From NCBI GenBank assembly GCA_046349435.1, contig JAXMCI010000011.1, positions 62,001 through 126,000 on the forward strand: 64,000 bases of DNA, written 5' to 3'. Below, in pieces: positions 25,115-33,978 of the stretch (its first letter is position 1; every line of letters starts with the position of its first letter). Below the pieces are notes generated by a model that had not been told where the DNA came from, made no database searches, and saw nothing but the letters and a program-made list of their open reading frames with translations. The translations under genes and the position numbers were made by a program. This DNA comes from JAXMCI01 sp046349435 (GTDB lineage: Bacteria > Pseudomonadota > Alphaproteobacteria > Dongiales > Dongiaceae).

Positions 25115-25939
25115 ATGGCAATGCTCAGCTTTGAGCGCAAGTACCGCGTCCGCGGTGGGACGCTGATCGGCGGCGACCTGTTCGATTTCTGGGTCGGTCC
25201 GTTTTTCGTCGGCTTCTTCGGCGTAACCACCGCCTTCTTCGCCGCGCTCGGCACCGCGCTCATCGTGTGGGCTGCGGCGCTCGGGCCGACCTGGAATATC
25301 TGGCGCATCAACATCGCGCCACCCGACCTCAGCTACGGGCTGGGGCTGGCCCCGCTCAAGGAGGGCGGGCTGTGGCAGCTCATCACCATCTGTGCGGTCG
25401 GTGCCTTCGTCTCATGGGCGCTGCGCCAAGCCGAGATCAGCCGCAAGCTCGGCATGGGGCTGCACATCCCCTTCGCCTACGGCGTGGCGATCTTCGCCTA
25501 CGTCACCCTGGTGGTGATCCGGCCGGTGCTGCTCGGCGCCTGGGGGGCGGGCTTCCCCTACGGCATCATGAGCCACCTCGATTGGGTGTCGAACGTCGGG
25601 TACCAGTACCTGCACTTCCACTACAACCCGGCGCACATGATCGCCGTGTCGTTCTTCTTCACGACCGTGCTGGCGCTCGCCCTGCACGGCTCGGTGGTGC
25701 TGTCCGCCGCCAATCCGAAGAAGGGCGAGACGGTGAAGACCGCCGAGCACGAGAACACCTTCTTCCGCGACGCCATCGGCTACTCGATCGGCACGCTGGG
25801 CATCCACCGGCTCGGGCTGTTCCTGGCGCTCTCCGCCGCGTTCTGGAGCGCCATCTGCATCGTCATCAGCGGGCCCTTCTGGACCCGTGGGTGGCCGGAA
25901 TGGTGGAGCTGGTGGCTCAACCTGCCGATCTGGCGATAG
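25115..25939 (+). CDS. pufL: Photosynthetic reaction centre L subunit
   Basis: PufL is one of the two five-helix core subunits of the type-II reaction centre. The 274-residue sequence opens with the family signature AMLSFERKYRVRGGTLIGGD. The ligands are in place: H154 and H174 for bacteriochlorophylls, H191 and H231 for the non-haem iron, one residue later than in Rhodobacter numbering. ATG 25115 was preferred to ATG 25121 because the family begins MA-LSFE. It lies 105 bases after pufA, past the hairpin, and 19 bases before pufM. Confidence 0.97.
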   Translation: MAMLSFERKYRVRGGTLIGGDLFDFWVGPFFVGFFGVTTAFFAALGTALIVWAAALGPTWNIWRINIAPPDLSYGLGLAPLKEGGLWQLITICAVGAFVSWALRQAEISRKLGMGLHIPFAYGVAIFAYVTLVVIRPVLLGAWGAGFPYGIMSHLDWVSNVGYQYLHFHYNPAHMIAVSFFFTTVLALALHGSVVLSAANPKKGETVKTAEHENTFFRDAIGYSIGTLGIHRLGLFLALSAAFWSAICIVISGPFWTRGWPEWWSWWLNLPIWR

Positions 25940-25958
25940 GCGAGGGGGCAAGACGACG

Positions 25959-26939
25959 ATGGCCGAGTATCTCAACATCTTCACCCGCGTGCAGGTGCAC
26001 GCGCCGGCCTACCCCGGCGTGCCACTGCCGCGGGGCAGCTGGGGCCGGTTGGGAAAGCCGTCCCTCCAGCATCTCCTGGGCCAGATCGGCGACGCGCAGC
26101 TCGGGCCGATCTATCTCGGCTGGTGCGGCATCGCCTCGCTGATCTTCGGCTTCTTCGCGATCGAGATCATCGGGCTCAACATGTGGGCCTCGGTGAACTG
26201 GGACCCGATCCAGTTCATCCGCCAGCTGCCCTGGCTCGCGCTCGAGCCGCCGCCGCCCGGCTACGGGCTGCGGCTGCCGCCGCTGGCCGATGGCGGCTGG
26301 TGGCTGCTCGCCGGCTTCTGCCTCACCAGCTCGATCATCCTCTGGTGGGTGCGGATGTACCGGCGCGCGCGGGCGCTCGGCATGGGGACTCACGTCGCCT
26401 GGGCCTTCGCCTCGGCGATCTGGCTCTACCTGGTGCTGGGCTTCATTCGTCCGCTGCTGATGGGCAGCTGGTCGGAGGCGGTGCCGTTCGGCATCTTCCC
26501 CCACCTCGACTGGACGGCCGCCTTCTCGATCCGCTACGGGAACCTGTTCTACAACCCGTTCCACATGCTCTCGATCGCCTTCCTCTACGGCTCGACGCTG
26601 CTCTTCGCCATGCATGGGGCGACGATCCTGGCGGTCAGCCGGTTCGGCGGCGAGCGCGAGCTCGAGCAGATCGTCGACCGCGGCACCGCGGCCGAGCGTG
26701 CGGCGCTGTTCTGGCGCTGGACCATGGGCTTCAACGCGACCTTCGAGTCCATCCATCGCTGGGCCTGGTGGTTCGCGGTGCTCTGCCCGCTGGCCGGCGG
26801 CATCGGCATCCTGCTGACCGGGACCGTGGTCGACAACTGGTACCTGTGGGGGGTCAAGCACGGCATCGCGCCGGCCTATCCGCAGGTGTTCCCGCCGGTG
26901 CCTGATCCGGCGACGCTGACCGGGGGGGCCGGACAATGA
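25959..26939 (+). CDS. pufM: Photosynthetic reaction centre M subunit
   Basis: PufM is the second core subunit of the reaction centre, binding the special pair partner, the primary quinone and the iron. The 326 residues include H182 and H202 as bacteriochlorophyll ligands and H219, E234 and H266 as iron ligands, exactly at Rhodobacter numbering; Y210 and W252 are also present. The C-terminal extension (APAYPQVFPPVPDPATL) is typical of species that have a tetraheme cytochrome. Its stop overlaps the pufC start (ATGA). Confidence 0.97.
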   Translation: MAEYLNIFTRVQVHAPAYPGVPLPRGSWGRLGKPSLQHLLGQIGDAQLGPIYLGWCGIASLIFGFFAIEIIGLNMWASVNWDPIQFIRQLPWLALEPPPPGYGLRLPPLADGGWWLLAGFCLTSSIILWWVRMYRRARALGMGTHVAWAFASAIWLYLVLGFIRPLLMGSWSEAVPFGIFPHLDWTAAFSIRYGNLFYNPFHMLSIAFLYGSTLLFAMHGATILAVSRFGGERELEQIVDRGTAAERAALFWRWTMGFNATFESIHRWAWWFAVLCPLAGGIGILLTGTVVDNWYLWGVKHGIAPAYPQVFPPVPDPATLTGGAGQ

Positions 26940-27958
26940 GACTGAGCTTCGTGGCCAAGTTGATCGCCGCGGTCCTGGTGGTCATGGCAGCGGCGGTCAT
27001 CTTCGGGACCTTCGAGCGGCCGCCGATCGACTACGCGCAGCGCGGCTACCGCGGCACCGGCATGGTGCAGGACATCAATCCTCGGCTGCAGGCGGTCAAG
27101 GTGGCGGCGAACGAGGTCCCGGCGCCGCTGCCGCCCGAGGAGGCGAGCGGCCAGCCCGCCTCCGCGGTCTACAGCAACATCCAGGTGCTCAAGGACGTCG
27201 ACGCCGCCGAGCTGATGCGGCTGATGAACGCCATGACGGCCTGGGTGGCGCCGCAGCAGGGCTGCACCTACTGCCACGCCGAGCAGGACCTCGCCTCCGA
27301 CGACCTCTACACCAAGAAGGTCGCGCGGCGGATGATCCAGATGACCCAGCACATCAACGCCGACTGGAAGAACCACGTCGCCGGCACCGGGGTCACCTGC
27401 TACACCTGCCACCGCGGCCAGCCGGTTCCCGCCAACATCTGGTTCGACGACCCCGGCCCGCGCCGGGCGGGCGGCTTCGCCCAGGCCTGGCAGGGCCAGA
27501 ACCATCCGAGCAAGGTGGCCGGCTACACCTCCCTGCCGGAGGACGTCTTCGCGCCCTACCTCAACAAGGCGGGTGAGATCCGGGTGATCTCGACGACGGC
27601 TCTGCCCGGGGCCGACGGGAACTCGATCAAGAAGGCCGAGTGGACCTACGGCCTGATGATGCATTTCTCGCAGTCGCTCGGGGTCAACTGCACCTACTGC
27701 CACAACACCCGGTCCTTCACCGCCTGGGACCAGAGCACGCCGCAGCGCGGTACCGCCTGGTACGGCATCCGGATGGTGCGGGACCTCAACACCGCCTATC
27801 TCGATCCGCTCGCCCCGACCTTCCCGCATCAGCGGCTGGGTCCGCTCGGCGACGGCCCGAAGCTGAACTGCGCCACCTGCCACCAGGGCGTCTACAAGCC
27901 GCTGTTCGGTGCCAGCATGGTCCAGGACTACCAGGAGCTGGCGCCCAAGCAGCCCTGA
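26936..27958 (+). CDS. pufC: Reaction centre tetraheme cytochrome c subunit
   Basis: PufC donates electrons to the photo-oxidised special pair from the periplasmic side. The 340-residue protein has four CxxCH haem sites: C110-H114, C155-H159, C252-H256 and C312-H316. An N-terminal hydrophobic helix (about residues 9-24) has no lipobox cysteine, so the protein is probably anchored by this uncleaved helix rather than by a lipid. It is the last puf gene and is followed by a strong terminator. Cytochrome c2 (55916-56281) is the likely electron donor. Confidence 0.96.
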   Translation: MRLSFVAKLIAAVLVVMAAAVIFGTFERPPIDYAQRGYRGTGMVQDINPRLQAVKVAANEVPAPLPPEEASGQPASAVYSNIQVLKDVDAAELMRLMNAMTAWVAPQQGCTYCHAEQDLASDDLYTKKVARRMIQMTQHINADWKNHVAGTGVTCYTCHRGQPVPANIWFDDPGPRRAGGFAQAWQGQNHPSKVAGYTSLPEDVFAPYLNKAGEIRVISTTALPGADGNSIKKAEWTYGLMMHFSQSLGVNCTYCHNTRSFTAWDQSTPQRGTAWYGIRMVRDLNTAYLDPLAPTFPHQRLGPLGDGPKLNCATCHQGVYKPLFGASMVQDYQELAPKQP

Positions 27959-27998
27959 GCGACGGGCTTCCCCCCGGAGGAGCCTCCCGGGGATGCTC

Positions 27999-28040
27999 GC
28001 ACCCTCTTCCGCCTGCGGGCGGGAGAGGGTGCCTTTTTTT
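27999..28040 (+). terminator. Rho-independent terminator after pufC
   Basis: A GC-rich stem (left arm 27999-28013, right arm 28018-28032, one mismatch) is followed at once by seven T residues (28034-28040). A second small inverted repeat (CCCCGGAGG with CCTCCCGGGG) lies just before it. This should end the crtEF-bchCXYZ-puf transcripts and separate them from the heme oxygenase gene, whose start lies 26 bases further on. Confidence 0.88.
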
Positions 28041-28066
28041 GCCGCGCCCGGCATAAGATCGCCGCC

Positions 28067-28726
28067 ATGACGCAGGAAGGGACCGAGAGCGGGCTGGCGG
28101 ACCGGCTGCGCGAGCGCACCGCCGGGCTCCATGCCGAGGCCGAGCGCTCGGGCATCGTGCGCGAGATGCTGCGCGGTGCCCCCAGCCGGCGCGGCCACGC
28201 CCTGCTGCTGCGCAACCTGCTGCCCGCCTACCGGGCGCTCGAGCGCGGCCTCGCCGCCCACGCCGCCAGCCCGGGCGTGCGCTGGACGGCCCGGCCGGAG
28301 GTCTTCCGCGCGCCGGCGATCGCGCACGACCTGGCGCTGCTGGCCGGGACCGGCTGGGGCGAGTCCTTGGCCCTGCTGCCGGCCGGCGAGCGCTACGGCC
28401 GGCAGGCCGCCGCCGCCGCCGCGGGCGATGGCGGCCGGCTCGTCGCGCACGCCTATGTCCGCTATCTCGGCGATCTCAGCGGCGGCCGCATCCTGCGCCG
28501 CCGCCTGGCAGCCGCGCCCGGCATGGCGCCGGCGATGCTCTCCTTCTACGACTTTCCGGCGATCGCCGATCTCGACGCCTTCCGCCGCGACTACCGCGCA
28601 GCGATCGACCGTGCCGGCGGCGAGCTCGCCGCCGTCGAGGCGGTGCTGGAGGAGGCGGAAGCCGCCTTCCGGCTCAACATCGAGCTGTCCGAGGCCGTGC
28701 TGCAGGCCCTGCCGGAGGCGGCGTAG
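28067..28726 (+). CDS. Heme oxygenase (biliverdin supply for phytochrome)
   Basis: Heme oxygenase opens haem to biliverdin, the chromophore of bacteriophytochromes. The 219-residue protein has the helical HO fold with the proximal-histidine segment LHAEAE (H22) and the distal-helix motif YVRYLGDLSGGRIL. It faces the bacteriophytochrome gene tail to tail, with 25 bases between their stops, which is a common arrangement for BphO-BphP pairs. It starts just after the puf terminator, so it needs its own promoter or some read-through. Confidence 0.9.
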   Translation: MTQEGTESGLADRLRERTAGLHAEAERSGIVREMLRGAPSRRGHALLLRNLLPAYRALERGLAAHAASPGVRWTARPEVFRAPAIAHDLALLAGTGWGESLALLPAGERYGRQAAAAAAGDGGRLVAHAYVRYLGDLSGGRILRRRLAAAPGMAPAMLSFYDFPAIADLDAFRRDYRAAIDRAGGELAAVEAVLEEAEAAFRLNIELSEAVLQALPEAA

Positions 28727-28751
28727 CGCGGCTGGCCGCCGGCGGCGTCGC

Positions 28752-30929
28752 TCAGTGCTTGCCGCGCTTGGTCGTCCGGGTGGAGTGCCAGACCAGGTGC
28801 TTCAGCAGGCCGGCGGTGCGCAGCGCCGAGGCATGGATGCTCTGCAGCAGCCCGGGCATGCGCGCCAGGTCCAGCCCGTCGGTGACCTCGAGCGCGGCGA
28901 GCTGGGCGTTCTCCACCACCGAGGCGACCAGCTCCTGGTAGACGAGGTCGGCCTTGAGGTCGAGCCGCTCGGCGCCGATGCGGCGGCGCTCCAGCACGAG
29001 GTTCTGGAAGCGGCGGCGCGCCACCTCGGCGGCCTTGCGCTCGGTGAGATCGGTGAAGAGCAGGACGAAGCCCAGCACCCGGCCGGGCGCGGCGGTGACG
29101 GGATCGGCGCGCACCAGCAGCGGCATCGCCTCCTGGCGGCCGCCGCGCAGCTGCACCTCGCCGCGCCAGGCGCGGCCGTGGCGCAGCAGGTCCTGCACCC
29201 GGCGCCTGATCTCCGGCGGGTCGGCGAGCAGGGACGGCAGGTCCTCGAGCGACGAGAGCCGCCCGTGCTTCTCCGGCAGCAGCTGCTCGAAGGCGTCGTT
29301 GGTCAGCAGGATGCGGCCCTCGGCATCCCCGACGATCACCGGATGCTCGGAGATGCGGACCTGGCGCGACACCTGCTCCAGCTGGTTCTGGGCGATCAGC
29401 ATGCGAACCGAGCGGAACTGCAGCACGACGTCGGACAGCGTGTCGCCGATCAGCCGCGCGGCGGTGTGGTCGGCCGGCGTCCAGGGGTCGGAGGTGCGGT
29501 CGACCAGCTGATGCCATTGCGCGAAGGAGCGCCGCGGCGACAGCTCCTGCGGCGAGTTGCCGACCACCACCGGCTTGAAGGGATTGCCGCCCCAGGTGAC
29601 GGTGCGGATCCGCTCCGGCCGGAACCAGACGAGATACTCGCCGGGCGAGCTCGAGACCGGCGTGGCGATCAGGCCGCTGGCGACGGCGCGCAGCTCGTCG
29701 AACTCGGGCGCGTCGATGCCGAGCGAGGCGGTGGCGATCACCGGCTGGCGCGGCTTGCCGTCGAGCCAGGCGCCGATGGCGCGCAGCGCCATGGTGCCGG
29801 GCACCTCGCCTGCGGTCTGCACCTGGCCGTCGAGCAGCAGGGCGGCGCCGGTCGCGGCGAGCGGCTGCAGCAGGGCCTGCGGCGTGTCGAACAGGGCGGC
29901 GCGCCAGTCGCCCTCGCGCGAGATCGCCTCGACCATGCGCTGCTCGAGGCGGCGGACCGAGAGCTCCGACTGCGACTGCGCGAAGCTCTCCAGCGCGGCA
30001 ATCCGGGTGGCGACGCTCTCGGCCAGCAGCTCGCAGGCGGCGCGCACCTCGAAATGCACGAAGCGCGGCGCGTAGTGGTGGCAGGCGATCAGCCCCCAGA
30101 GCCGGCCGCCGACCACCAGCGAGGCGACCAGCGTGGCGGCCACGCCCATGTTCTGCAGGTACTGGACGTGGATCGGCGAGGCGCTGCGCAGGAAGCACAG
30201 CGACATGTCGAGGTCCGCGCCGGTGAGCGGCGAGAGCCGGGGCTGCAGCGGGCAGGGCTGGTAGGCGACGTCGACCAGCACCCGCACCCGGTTCTTCTCG
30301 TAGAGCCGGCGGGCGATCTGCGGGATGTCGGAGGCGGGGTAGCGGTTGCCGAGATAGGGCTCGAGCTCGGCCTTGCGCTCCTCCGACAGGATCTCGCCAT
30401 GGCCCATCTCGTCGAAGCGGTAGACCATCACCCGGTCGTAGCCGGCGAGGTCGCGGAAGATCTGGGCCGTGTCGTCGCACAGCGCGCGCAGCGTGGTCGC
30501 CGCCAGGATGCCGCGCAGCGCCGACTTGACGTGGCGCGACAGGTCGATCGCCGGGCCGGCGCGCTCCAGCTCGATGACCAGCCCGCCCTCGGGCGGCCGG
30601 TGCAGCAGCCCGTCATACTCCGCCCCGGGCTCGCCGATCCGGCAGCGCACCGCCTTCGGCATCGAGTCCAGCCGATCCTTGAGGAAGGGCCGGATGCGGG
30701 TGGCGAGGTCGCCGGGCAGCGCCGCCAGCGGCTGCCCGAGCAACTCGCCTGCGATGCCGAGGAAGGCGGCCGCGTTGGTGCTCGCCTGGAGGATGCGCTG
30801 GTCGGGCTCGCTGACCACCAGGACCGCGCCGTGCGGCTGGATCGAGCCCGCGAGATGGATCTGCTCGCGCTCGCAGTTGGAGAGGTCGGCCTGCCCGAAG
30901 CCCGGTGTCGGAAGTGGGGCAGACGCCAT
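28752..30929 (-). CDS. bphP: Bacteriophytochrome without a histidine-kinase domain
   Basis: This 725-residue red/far-red photoreceptor has the biliverdin-binding cysteine C19 before the PAS domain (about 25-125), a GAF domain (about 150-310) with the chromophore motif YPASDIP, a PHY domain (about 330-505), a further PAS domain (about 520-640) and a helical C-terminus. I see no HATPase N or G boxes, so it is not a kinase. The same layout and length are known for the photoreceptors of Bradyrhizobium ORS278 and Rhodopseudomonas palustris BphP1, which relieve PpsR repression by direct contact in far-red light. It follows ppsR1 by 21 bases in one operon. A good ribosome site (GGGAGGA) precedes the ATG. 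Confidence 0.92.
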   Translation of the reverse strand: MASAPLPTPGFGQADLSNCEREQIHLAGSIQPHGAVLVVSEPDQRILQASTNAAAFLGIAGELLGQPLAALPGDLATRIRPFLKDRLDSMPKAVRCRIGEPGAEYDGLLHRPPEGGLVIELERAGPAIDLSRHVKSALRGILAATTLRALCDDTAQIFRDLAGYDRVMVYRFDEMGHGEILSEERKAELEPYLGNRYPASDIPQIARRLYEKNRVRVLVDVAYQPCPLQPRLSPLTGADLDMSLCFLRSASPIHVQYLQNMGVAATLVASLVVGGRLWGLIACHHYAPRFVHFEVRAACELLAESVATRIAALESFAQSQSELSVRRLEQRMVEAISREGDWRAALFDTPQALLQPLAATGAALLLDGQVQTAGEVPGTMALRAIGAWLDGKPRQPVIATASLGIDAPEFDELRAVASGLIATPVSSSPGEYLVWFRPERIRTVTWGGNPFKPVVVGNSPQELSPRRSFAQWHQLVDRTSDPWTPADHTAARLIGDTLSDVVLQFRSVRMLIAQNQLEQVSRQVRISEHPVIVGDAEGRILLTNDAFEQLLPEKHGRLSSLEDLPSLLADPPEIRRRVQDLLRHGRAWRGEVQLRGGRQEAMPLLVRADPVTAAPGRVLGFVLLFTDLTERKAAEVARRRFQNLVLERRRIGAERLDLKADLVYQELVASVVENAQLAALEVTDGLDLARMPGLLQSIHASALRTAGLLKHLVWHSTRTTKRGKH

Positions 30930-30950
30930 GGGGCCGAAATCCTCCCGGTA

Positions 30951-32318
30951 TCAGCTGGCTGGATCGCCAGTCGCGCTCGCGTCTCCGTCCAGATTATACC
31001 GGCTCAGCTTGGCGTACAGTCCCTGACGGCTGATTCCGAGCATGTCGGCCGCCGCGGTGCGATTTCCCTGGGTCAGCTTCAGCGCTGCCTCGATGTAGTG
31101 GCGCTCGACCAGGCCGGTGGTGTCCTGGACCAGCCGGCGCAGCGACTTGGTGCCGGTCTGGCGGGTGAGCGCCTCGATCGCGGCGGCGATGCCGTTGCCG
31201 CGCTCGGCCGGCGCCATCCGGCCGCTGACGTCGTGGATCAGCAGCCCCACATAACGCGGCCGGCCGTCGACGTCGCCGGCGGCGGCGATCTCGACCGGCA
31301 CCTCGGTGCGCTCGCCCTGCAGGTTGGTGGCGAACAGCCGGACATTGCCGTGGCGGCGGATCTGGCCCAGCAGCACGCCGAGGTCGGCGCCGGGCTGCGA
31401 CAGCCAGCGCCCGAGCCGCTCGCCTTCGACGGCCGCCTCGGCGCCGGCCTGCACCAGCTCGGCGAAGGCCGGGTTGGCTCGCTGGATCACCCCCTCGGTG
31501 TCGATCAGCACGAAGCCGTCCGGCATCCGCCGCAGCAGCGCCTCGACGCTGGGCGCTTCGAGCTGGGCGCGGCGCGGCGCGGCGCTGGCCGGCGAGAGCT
31601 GCAGCAGGAAGACCGCGCCGGGCTGCGTCGCCATCATCGAGGCGCGCACCAGCCACGGATCCCGCTCGACGCCGAGATGCAGCACGAGGCCCGGCGCCTT
31701 GCCGTGCTCGCGCACCCGCTGCAGCATGGCGTGGAAGGCCTCGCGATCCTGGTGCGCCACCTCGGGCACGAAGGCGCGGCCCGGGGCGAGGCCCAGCGCG
31801 CGGATCGCCGCCGGGTTGGTCTCGGCGATGCGCAGGCCCTCGGCGCCGATCAGCAGCACCGGCTCGCTGGAGACGTCGAACAGCAGCCGGTAGCGCGTCT
31901 CGACGTCGCGGAAGCGCCAGTAGTCGCGCTCCATCGCCTCCTGCGCCGCGATCAGCCGCGACTGCAGATCGGCGACGGCCTGGAGGTTGCGGCCGATGGC
32001 GATCAGCCCGGCCCTGCCGCCGAGGCGGACCAGCGTGTACTCCATCGGCAGCTCGCGGCCGCTCGGGAATCGCTGGGTGATCTGGCGGAAGGCGGAGATG
32101 CCGCGGATCCGGGCATCGTCCACCATGGTGCGGGCCTTGTCGCTGCCGACCTCGCCCACGGTGTCGGACCAGGCTCGGCCCAGCCATGCCTCGACGCCCT
32201 CGCCCGCCACGTCGTTGGCGAGGGTGGCCTGCTGGATCACCCCCTCGGCGTCGAGGATCAGGGTGACGTCGGGCTGGGCGAAGCCGACTCCGTTGATGGC
32301 CGCACGAATCTCATGCAC
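30951..32318 (-). CDS. ppsR: PpsR/CrtJ-type repressor, cysteine-free paralogue
   Basis: PpsR proteins repress photosynthesis genes by binding TGT-N12-ACA. This 455-residue paralogue has an N-terminal PAS-like domain (about 15-110), a helical linker with EAMERDYWRFRDVE, two PAS domains (about 145-260 and 275-370) and a Fis-type HTH near 405-450 (NRTAAADMLGISRQGLY). It contains no cysteine at all; where the second copy has Cys in the HTH region (ERLCIEAAL), this one has Tyr (ERHYIEAAL). A thiol redox switch is therefore impossible, and light control through the adjacent bacteriophytochrome is likely. The start is GTG 32318. Confidence 0.92.
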   Translation of the reverse strand: MHEIRAAINGVGFAQPDVTLILDAEGVIQQATLANDVAGEGVEAWLGRAWSDTVGEVGSDKARTMVDDARIRGISAFRQITQRFPSGRELPMEYTLVRLGGRAGLIAIGRNLQAVADLQSRLIAAQEAMERDYWRFRDVETRYRLLFDVSSEPVLLIGAEGLRIAETNPAAIRALGLAPGRAFVPEVAHQDREAFHAMLQRVREHGKAPGLVLHLGVERDPWLVRASMMATQPGAVFLLQLSPASAAPRRAQLEAPSVEALLRRMPDGFVLIDTEGVIQRANPAFAELVQAGAEAAVEGERLGRWLSQPGADLGVLLGQIRRHGNVRLFATNLQGERTEVPVEIAAAGDVDGRPRYVGLLIHDVSGRMAPAERGNGIAAAIEALTRQTGTKSLRRLVQDTTGLVERHYIEAALKLTQGNRTAAADMLGISRQGLYAKLSRYNLDGDASATGDPAS

Positions 32319-32377
32319 TCCCGGTCGGACGGCGTCGCTTGCCGCAGTGCAAACATAGCATATCCTTGATCCTCAAG

Positions 32378-32395
32378 TGTATAGCTGCGTTGACG
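32378..32395. promoter_or_regulatory. PpsR-like site upstream of ppsR1
   Basis: TGT-N12-ACG, one base off the full consensus, lies 60 bases before the ppsR1 start codon in a 110-base AT-richer gap. The position suggests self-regulation of the ppsR1-bphP operon. No second site at 8-base spacing is visible. Confidence 0.4.
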
Positions 32396-32428
32396 TGCCA
32401 TAAAGTCGCGCTCGGAAGACAGCCGGCG

Positions 32429-33978
32429 TCATCCGACCAGCGGGAATGTCACGGCGATCGCCCAGGCGAAGGCCAGCGCGTTGCCGAGCGCGCCGACCAG
32501 CGGCTGGTTGGTGCGCCGGTAGGCAAAGCGGCTGAACAGGCCGTAAACCACGAAGAACACCAGGATGACCGGCACGATGATGGCGAGGAAGAACAGCCGG
32601 CCGGGATCGAGCGCCACGGCCAGCGCCAGCGACAGGGCGAGCGCCAGCTTGGTCGCGATGTAGCCGCCGCGCGCCGCGCCCGGGCCGCGGGTCAGCCATT
32701 CGTCGAGCAGGAAGAAGGGCAGCAGCCCGGCGAGCATGGCCAGCACCAGCGGCAGGCCGGCCGGCCGGCGGCAGGAAGGACATCGCGTAACGGTCGAGCG
32801 GCAGCCCGATGGCGAGGATGCCGTAGGCCGCCACCCCGAGCGCGGCCGCGGCCAGCCGCAGCGGCGGGCCGAGCCGCGCCCGCTGCCGCTCCTGCCCGCG
32901 GCGCAGCAGCACCAGGCAGCCGGCCGAGAGCAGGCCGTAGAGGGCGAAATGCGCCGCCAGGTAGTCGCCGAGCAGCAGGGGCAGCCAGTCGGTCGGCAGC
33001 ACGCGGAGCAGCAGCGGGGTGAGCAGGGCCGGCCCCAGCATGGCCGGCAGCAGCCGGCGCCAGCCCAGCCCGGCGCCCTGCGGCTGCGGCGCGACGCGCG
33101 GCAGCAGCCGGCTGGCCGGCCAGGCGAGCAGCACGATGCCGAGGAAGAGCAGCCCGAGCCAGGGCCCGCGGGCATCGGGCGGGCGCTCCGCCGCTGCGGC
33201 CGAACGCCTGATTCAGCCAGTCGCGCGCCTCGGCCAGCGCGGCGGTGCTGTAGAGCACCCCGATATGCTCGACGCCCGGCGCCAGCGCGAATCGGCGGGC
33301 CGTGCCGTCGGCGAAGCGGCCGTAGGTGACGCCCGGTGCCGCCGGCCCGCCGGTGCCCTGCCGGGCTGTCAGCCCGGCGACCCGCAGCCCCTCGTCGCGC
33401 AGCAGCGCCGGCTCCCAGCCGCCGACCACCACCAGCAGGTCGGCCGGCGCCGTGGCGGTGATCCCGGGCGGCCCGAACATCGACAGCGCCACGGTGGCCG
33501 CGACCTCGGGATGGGCCAGCGCGTAGCGCACGACGATGTCGGAGGCCATCGAGTGGCCGAGCAGCGCCAGCCTGCCGTCGCTGCCCGGCAGCGACCGGGC
33601 GAAGGCAACCACCCGGTCGAGGCTGTCGAGCAGGGCGCGGCTGGCTACGGCGTCGTCGCTGAGGCCGCCGCGGAACGGCTCGGGATTGCGGCCATGGCCG
33701 GGGAAATCGAAGGTCACGGCGCGATAGCCGTTGCGCGCCAGGGTGACGGCCGCCGGCAGCATCAGCTGCTGCGAGCCGGCGAAGCCGTGGGCGATCACCA
33801 CGACCGGGCCAGCCGGCGCCGCCCCGTCCGGCTGGAACAGGGTCGCCGGAATGGCGCCGATCCGGAGCCGCTCCACCGCCAGGCCGGAGGTCGCCCCCTC
33901 GAGCCGCCACAGGGCGAGCCCGATCAGGGCGAGCGCAACGAGCGCGACGAGGAGGTCCCGTCGCGCCGCCGGGGTCAG
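32429..33978 (-). pseudogene. Polytopic membrane alpha/beta-hydrolase, frame broken twice
   Basis: Three frame pieces add up to one protein of about 515 residues. It has an N-terminal membrane helix (LLVALVALALIGLALW), an alpha/beta-hydrolase domain (VVVIAHGFAGSQQL, FDFPGHGRNPEP, nucleophile elbow GHSMAS), and then roughly eight more membrane helices ending AIAVTFPLVG. The frame changes near 33171-33184 and again near 32755-32772, each time by one extra or two missing bases, in GC repeats. The best upstream start is CTG 33978, overlapping the hemA stop like an ATGA junction; the first normal start, GTG 33876, would lose the first helix. Function unknown. It closes the bchF-to-hemA operon. Confidence 0.65.

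Noticed and set aside
27970..27992. Short inverted repeat just before the puf terminator
   Set aside because: It lacks its own T-run; probably part of the same 3' structure and not a second terminator.
28131..32369. 1412-codon + strand open frame across bphP and ppsR1
   Set aside because: Antisense to two clearly homologous genes; no domain recognisable.
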